This document shows, piece after piece, positions 59,244 to 64,000 of a DNA stretch of 64,000 nucleotides. The position numbers were made by a program, and so were the translations under genes. This stretch comes from Strongylocentrotus purpuratus (lineage: Eukaryota; Echinodermata; Echinoidea; Camarodonta; Strongylocentrotidae): NCBI RefSeq assembly GCF_000002235.5, contig NW_022145612.1:16484809-16548808 (forward strand). Direction: 5' to 3'. The stretch's first letter is position 1, and each line of letters opens with the position of its first letter. The notes under the pieces are model-generated. The model had not been told where the DNA came from and made no database searches. It saw nothing but the letters and a program-made list of their open reading frames with translations.

Positions 59244-60748
59244 TTAATCTCCAAACGGTAAAATATCGTCATACAGTTTCTCACTCTCTTCGTCTACCTT
59301 TGTAGTTGGTAGCGGGAGTACGTTCTTTGCTCTTCGAAGCATAGCAGGAGTTCTTGATCTAGTTCTTTCCTTTTGTTTTTGTTTTGGGGGATATAATACA
59401 CCCGTTGACATATCTCGGATTGGACGAAACAGCTTGAAGTAGCTAAGTTTTCATGCTATGATCAGCTGTTGGATCGGGTGACAGCGGTGGGATGTCCGAT
59501 TCGCTTAACCTAGGAGGTATCATAGGACTTGGTGTTTGTCGTAGTTCAATAGAAAGTCTAGATTTTCGTTTCGTCGCTAGACGTCGCGGCTGTCGCATTG
59601 AAGAAAATGCTCGAATTGCAGTCGTATAGCCATTAGAATCCACCTGACTTATAATTTTTTTAGGACGAGATGACACGAATTTGTTCTCTGTGGCATATGA
59701 GTTACGAAGTATGTCACTCATACCCCGGGGAGGTATTGAGGTAGCGTTACTAATAGGTTTCACCACCGGTGACGCCCTTGGTCTTACCGAAGGAGCAACT
59801 CCCATTGACGGTTTTCTTGCTAAGGCGATAGTAGCCGGTGCGGTAGAACACCCACTACCAGGAGTCCTTTCTGGGAATGAGGATTCCGTCCAAGGTAATT
59901 GTGTTCCTGCAATCAAAGCTGTGTAAGTACCATCTTGGCATTATCAGCATACGGATAATCATATTCCTCGTCATCATAAGGTTCTTCATCATCCAGGTCA
60001 CGGTGGTACATGGCACTACTGGTGGCACTATCTATCCCTATCTCGCAACCCTGGACGACTCTTGACATCGAACTCAACGTATCATTTTCGATGTAGCCAC
60101 TGGCCATATCCTGGTTCCTGCGACTCTTTGCGGCAAGCGAGGGTCGTACTTCATAGATGTTCTCTTCGGGCATTCGATGCATTGTTACAGGAGCAACATC
60201 TACTGATGTAACATTGGTGCTTGATTCTGTGACTCCGGGTAGAGGGTCAAAGAGCACGCTGCCTGGTAGGTTTCCAGTTTGTCTTAGACCAGTGTAGTTG
60301 CAGAGACTGGGAAGTCGGTATAAAGGCAAGGCGTGAGGTAAGTGCGGATTGTTAAAGTGGGTCCAATAAGTTGGTGCTACATGATTTGAATGGCCCCCTC
60401 TTCCGGCAAGTCAAATACAAATATAAAGCTTGTATTAATTAGCAAAATCAAATAATTTTGTATCATTCATGAAGAATTTGATGTATTGTTTTAAAGTAAA
60501 GATCCCAATGAAATCGTCAATGATCATCTAAAACATTCCTACAAAATTGTCAAAATTAATGACAAAAGCAAACATATCTCAAGTGGATTTAGAAATATAT
60601 TTACCTTCATCCCTCTCTCTTTGCTGTTTCAAAATCGCTGCTCGTATCTTTTTCCTGGAAAAAATATAATATAATCATTAATATTATAAGAACTTTTAAT
60701 GCAATGCACAATGTATCTTGATAAAGTTTTCTAATATTTACCATTTTC
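59244..60748 (-). pseudogene. Damaged minus-strand neighbour gene, unit B copy
   Basis: Pieces in order: microexon candidate 60,742-60,748; exon 60,605-60,654 (KKIRAAILKQQRERDE, phase 2-1); main tail exon from 60,403, with GRGGHSNHVAPTYWTHFNNP, RRNQDMASGYIENDTLSS and DLDDEEPYDDEEYDYPYADN; then, in another frame, ALIAGTQLPWTESSFPERTP onward to SPDPTADHSMKT and a TAG at 59,443. Lesions: the acceptor before the main exon reads CCG instead of CAG (60,404-60,406), ~246 bases present in A are missing at 59,937, and a stop replaces Gln near the C-terminus. The upstream exon encodes basic residues expected just inside a membrane. The family is not recognised. It may still make a shorter protein if another acceptor is used. 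Confidence 0.65.
60605..60654 (-). CDS. Basic exon of minus-strand neighbour (unit B)
   Basis: A 50-nt exon, phase 2-1, acceptor TTTTTTCCAG and donor GTAAAT, encoding KKIRAAILKQQRERDE. It joins in phase to the main tail exon (GGA junction codon). In unit A all but 13 bases are deleted, together with the donor. Confidence 0.6.
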
Positions 60749-61125
60749 CTGTTAATATAAACGTGATGGATTTTGTATAATTTTCTGTATGTATGTTAAA
60801 ATGTTTGGAAAACGTGTTTGGAAAGTTCTAAAACAATGCTCATTGCGTTGACTGTTATGTAAACATTAGTACATATTTTTCTTGTTTTAGCTTATACACA
60901 TAATTCATGGACAACAAATTATCCCTTAGAAACGCAAAACTTTACCCCATGTTGCGTGTTCCTTTGTTAAGCCTTTCTCTTTTTTTACCTGGGATTTGAG
61001 CCCCAAATCTAATTATTGTCGACGTACTGTGTTTTGCCTGTCACCTTTTTGTTGTTATTTTTCATAAAATCGTGTGTGCTTGCTTGTTTGATATATCAAG
61101 ACACGTCTGTATCTTGCCAAGTCGT

Positions 61126-61145
61126 GAGAGAGACCAACATAGAGG

Positions 61146-61183
<38 letters not shown>

Positions 61184-61202
61184 CACCGAGAGAGAGAGGG
61201 AG

Positions 61203-61236
<34 letters not shown>

Positions 61237-61361
61237 TACAGAGAGAGAGAGAGAGAGATACAGAGACAGAGAGAGAGAGAGAGAGACAGAGGGAGATAGA
61301 GACACATAAACAACTAGAAAGATAAATAAAGAGAAGGAGACAGATATTGCGTATGAACAGA

Positions 61362-61395
<34 letters not shown>
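61126..61395. repeat. (GA)n purine microsatellite, unit B
   Basis: Counterpart of 20,836-21,120. The number of GA repeats differs between the copies. Confidence 0.95.
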
Positions 61396-61396
<1 letters not shown>

Positions 61397-61589
61397 GAAG
61401 CCTTTGGAAATCGTACGTCAAATTGAAATATTACAATATCTGGATAATTAGTTGATGAGCAAGGAGGGACTTCTAAAAATTATGACAGTATGGTCCGTAT
61501 TTCACTAATAGACTGTTTTATTTTTTATGGATGTTTCTTTCCTGGGGACTTTGGTGACGAGTATTCCTTTAGCCTGTTACTTGTGACTT

Positions 61590-61955
61590 TTAGATTTGGG
61601 TGGACTGCTACGTGTGACGTCTTTTTAAGGCACTGGCAGTCACGTGTGACGTCCCTTTAATGCAATGGCAGTGCGTTGTTCAGGTGGACCTCTACCCGGG
61701 GTTTTCCCCTTCTCTTATACGAATAGTGCAGTGGGTTGTTAACGCGCAAAGGTGGCGACTCTCCTCTACACGGGGTCCCCATTTAACGTCCTATCCCAGG
61801 GACGGAGTGTTTTCCACTTAATATAGCCTGCGTCTATGAAACAAGGGGAGGGGCACGTTAACACACAACGCAGGCTTCAGTCATCCACCTGGGTTGTATT
61901 CAACCCGAGATCTTTGGTTCGACAAGTAGACGCTTTACCGACTGAGCCAACTCGC
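61590..61955 (-). mobile_element. tRNA-derived SINE, second family (unit B copy)
   Basis: Minus-strand head GGAGGCGAGTTGGCTCAGTC with the same A- and B-box-like words as 21,300-21,652. Body includes an extra ACGTCCCTTTAATGCAATGG stretch not in unit A. Confidence 0.75.
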
Positions 61956-63094
61956 CTCCTCCTCAATTAAAGTGAAGCGCATTTAAGGCGACATTATTGT
62001 TGGTGCATGGTTAGCTCTTTAGTATTGATCCCTAAATATTTGCCATTAAAATTAGGTCAGGAAAGTACAATGAAATTCAGAATAGTACATATTTCACCAA
62101 GCAGATCGTGGGTCCAGTCTTAGAGGGGCACTGGCATCCGTAAGGCTAGGGAGGAGGGGGGCACCAGTCTCATTCCATGTATTCGCTGACTGAAATGCAA
62201 ATAAGTAAGGCCAACGACGATTGGCGTGTGTGTGTGTCCTTTCATATCTTTCCAATCTTTATCCTTCTATTTTTTTAAACCCTTTTTCTCCTTTTCCTTT
62301 CTAGTTTGTTTTTAAGCAATTCGATAGCGATAGGGTGCACATCCCATGCTCTCATGTAGTTACGTCACTGGCTCTGAGTATAGTCTTCTAGAACTGTTGA
62401 TATGGGCGATGTCTCTGTTTTTTCATAAATGATACAGACATGCTGATAACTGCTGATAAAATTATAGTACACATAGAATTGTGATTTATTGGTCCAAAGA
62501 CTCTGAACGCATAATCAAACATTTGAGGCGTTGTTCCTATTATTTCATCAGGAAATAAACAATAATTCATGCATGATTGCGCTTTTGACGATGAAAACGC
62601 CACTGAACTTTGCACATAGGCGTTTCATTTAGTGTCAACGAACCAATGCATCAGGACTGTTGATTTTGTGTACATGATAAAAGACTCGTTAATGGGCTCT
62701 ATATAGTCGCATTCGCGAACTTTATGCTGCCGTGATCATGGGGGGATAATATATTTTGTTGGACATATATTTTCACGATGCATGTACATACTTCTGGGAA
62801 GTATGTGTCTACGTGTTATCATGAACATGATCATATCGTGTAGTGTCTCCTGTTTGACTTGTAATTCTGTGTCTGTCGACCTATTCCAGCGCCTTTGAAC
62901 ATATTTCCTCAGATGCACTGACCATGTATGTTGGAAGAAATAATTGGTGACAAAAACTTCTGCGAGGATTGAGGAAAGAAGGGTGTTTATCTACACTGGA
63001 AATTAACAGCACAAACAATGAGCCAATCCTAGTTCCTGGATAGAGAAGACTACATTTATTATCATCTTACACTGTTGCTCTACCAATCCGGATC
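61956..63094. other. Intergenic sequence upstream of the third exon 1
   Basis: Parallel to 21,660-22,762. No supported exon. The TATA-like GTATATATCT of unit A reads GTGTTTATCT here (62,984). Confidence 0.5.
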
Positions 63095-63220
63095 ATGGAT
63101 ATTAGCTGTTCATCTAAAAGCATCGTTAGTATAATATTCGTATCATTTTCCTTCTCGTCTGAAGCATTTCTTTTCCCAAAAAGGTCAAATTCCCTTCAAG
63201 CTCATTGTCTACCTGTATAA
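63095..63220 (+). pseudogene. Decayed signal-peptide exon of a third unit
   Basis: Matches 22,763-22,880: [20 protein letters not shown] is kept, then S-S-E replaces W-S-V in the hydrophobic core. Small insertions shift frame (CCCAAAAAGGTC for CCAGTATGTC), and the donor GTAAGT is now GTATAA, which puts a stop at 63,218. Loss of donor, frame and TATA argues that this start is dead, unless an alternative donor is used. Confidence 0.7.
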
Positions 63221-64000
63221 TGTAGGCCTATCCCATGCTGTATTACACACAAATTCATTCCATGTCTGATGGATATGCCATCATGCAGGCCCTCAAGATC
63301 AAGGCTCATCATTGAATACATCAATCCGGTTAACTCTCATAAGAGATATTTCAGTCTAGATCCTTGGTGATGTCATCCTTTGGACAAGATGTTGTCACCT
63401 ACGATTGTCTCTCTCCTACCAGGTGTATAGGATATGGGTATATAGCCTAGTTATGCTGGTGTAATAAAAGGTTCAGGCCCTCGGGAAGAACAGTGTTAAT
63501 TTTGATTATTGAATAATCTAGTAGTTTATTTATTGTCATTGTTGCTTCAACAGTTCCATATTGCAGAACTCAGGCATGTAACTCTTTATCTGTGCCTATG
63601 TCAATTCCAATTTCATCGGCATTATTATACTACTAACACTGTGTACGAAAAACCTACATATTATCTTTTAAATACATATTATGTCAAGTCGAATCGATAG
63701 AAATGGTGATTAAAATCACAGCTTTTCGATCATATCCTTTTCGACGAATGAAATTTTGTCGTGGCGACCCAACTGTTCGATATTCACAAGGTCTATAAAC
63801 AGTATATGGTTACACATGTTGGGAAAAAAATACCATGCATAGAAATCAGCTGTACCGGACGTTGTCAACCTGATTTGAAATAGGATTTGTTTTTTTTATG
63901 TAGTTTTTATAAAGTTTTTTTCTCGAAATTATTAAACAGAGTTTCGAATATTAACATTATGTTCAACATGTTTATTCCATTTTATAGGTTTTTACACAGT
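63221..64000. other. Intron-like sequence to the window end
   Basis: Aligns with 22,890-23,703 of unit A. No exon on either strand. Confidence 0.6.

Larger units (their letters stand above)
41130..64000. repeat. Duplicated unit B (paralogous to 6,670-23,703)
   Basis: Longer than unit A because it holds more EGF and mucin-like exons, a sushi exon, the sequon and SEA-like exons, two LINE fragments and several MITEs. Its right edge is not reached in this window. Confidence 0.9.

Overview
This is animal (metazoan) genomic DNA. It is AT-rich, has spliced genes with GT-AG introns, and is packed with tRNA-derived SINEs, non-LTR retrotransposon pieces and DNA-transposon foldbacks. Extracellular EGF, sushi (CCP) and Pro/Ser/Thr-rich exons in phase 1 and the repeat content suggest a marine invertebrate deuterostome, most likely an echinoderm such as a sea urchin. 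That assignment is inference, because no species-diagnostic sequence is visible.

The dominant structure is a tandem segmental duplication. Unit A runs from about 6,670 to beyond 23,700. Unit B runs from about 41,130 to the window end (64,000 aligns with about 23,703). Each unit carries, left to right: the 3' part of a modular single-pass membrane protein gene on the plus strand; a convergent neighbour gene on the minus strand that is damaged in both units; and a first exon (signal peptide, start codon) of the next plus-strand gene. I read the exon 1 at 22,763 as the start of gene B, whose remaining exons lie at 40,460-55,572. Exon 1 at 63,095 is a decayed start for a third unit that continues off the window.

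Receptor exons join in compatible phase. Gene A (5' end missing): EGF, three mucin-like exons, a short chimeric exon, a split membrane-proximal EGF, a transmembrane segment and a basic cytoplasmic tail. Gene B: signal peptide, sushi, two EGF exons plus one dead EGF copy, five mucin-like exons, a second sushi, an exon of N-glycosylation sequons followed by a multibasic site, a possible SEA-like exon, then the same EGF/TM/tail exons. The copies differ by whole exon gains and losses, so the locus looks like a fast-evolving family of glycosylated surface receptors. Role (recognition, immunity, adhesion) is not shown by sequence.

Between the units (about 23.7-41.1 kb, intron 1 of gene B in my model) lie a nearly perfect 0.99-kb inverted repeat with a hammerhead-ribozyme-like motif in each arm, a LINE with a long open reverse transcriptase frame, two adjacent elements with TACCCA...TGGGTA ends filled with palindromic minisatellites, and at least two minus-strand exons of an unrecognised gene. 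The left edge (1-6,650) is a 4.8-kb foldback element plus poly-G/pyrimidine repeats. Comparing A with B gives empty sites that define several transposon insertions to the base, two of them flanked by TTAA and one by TA.
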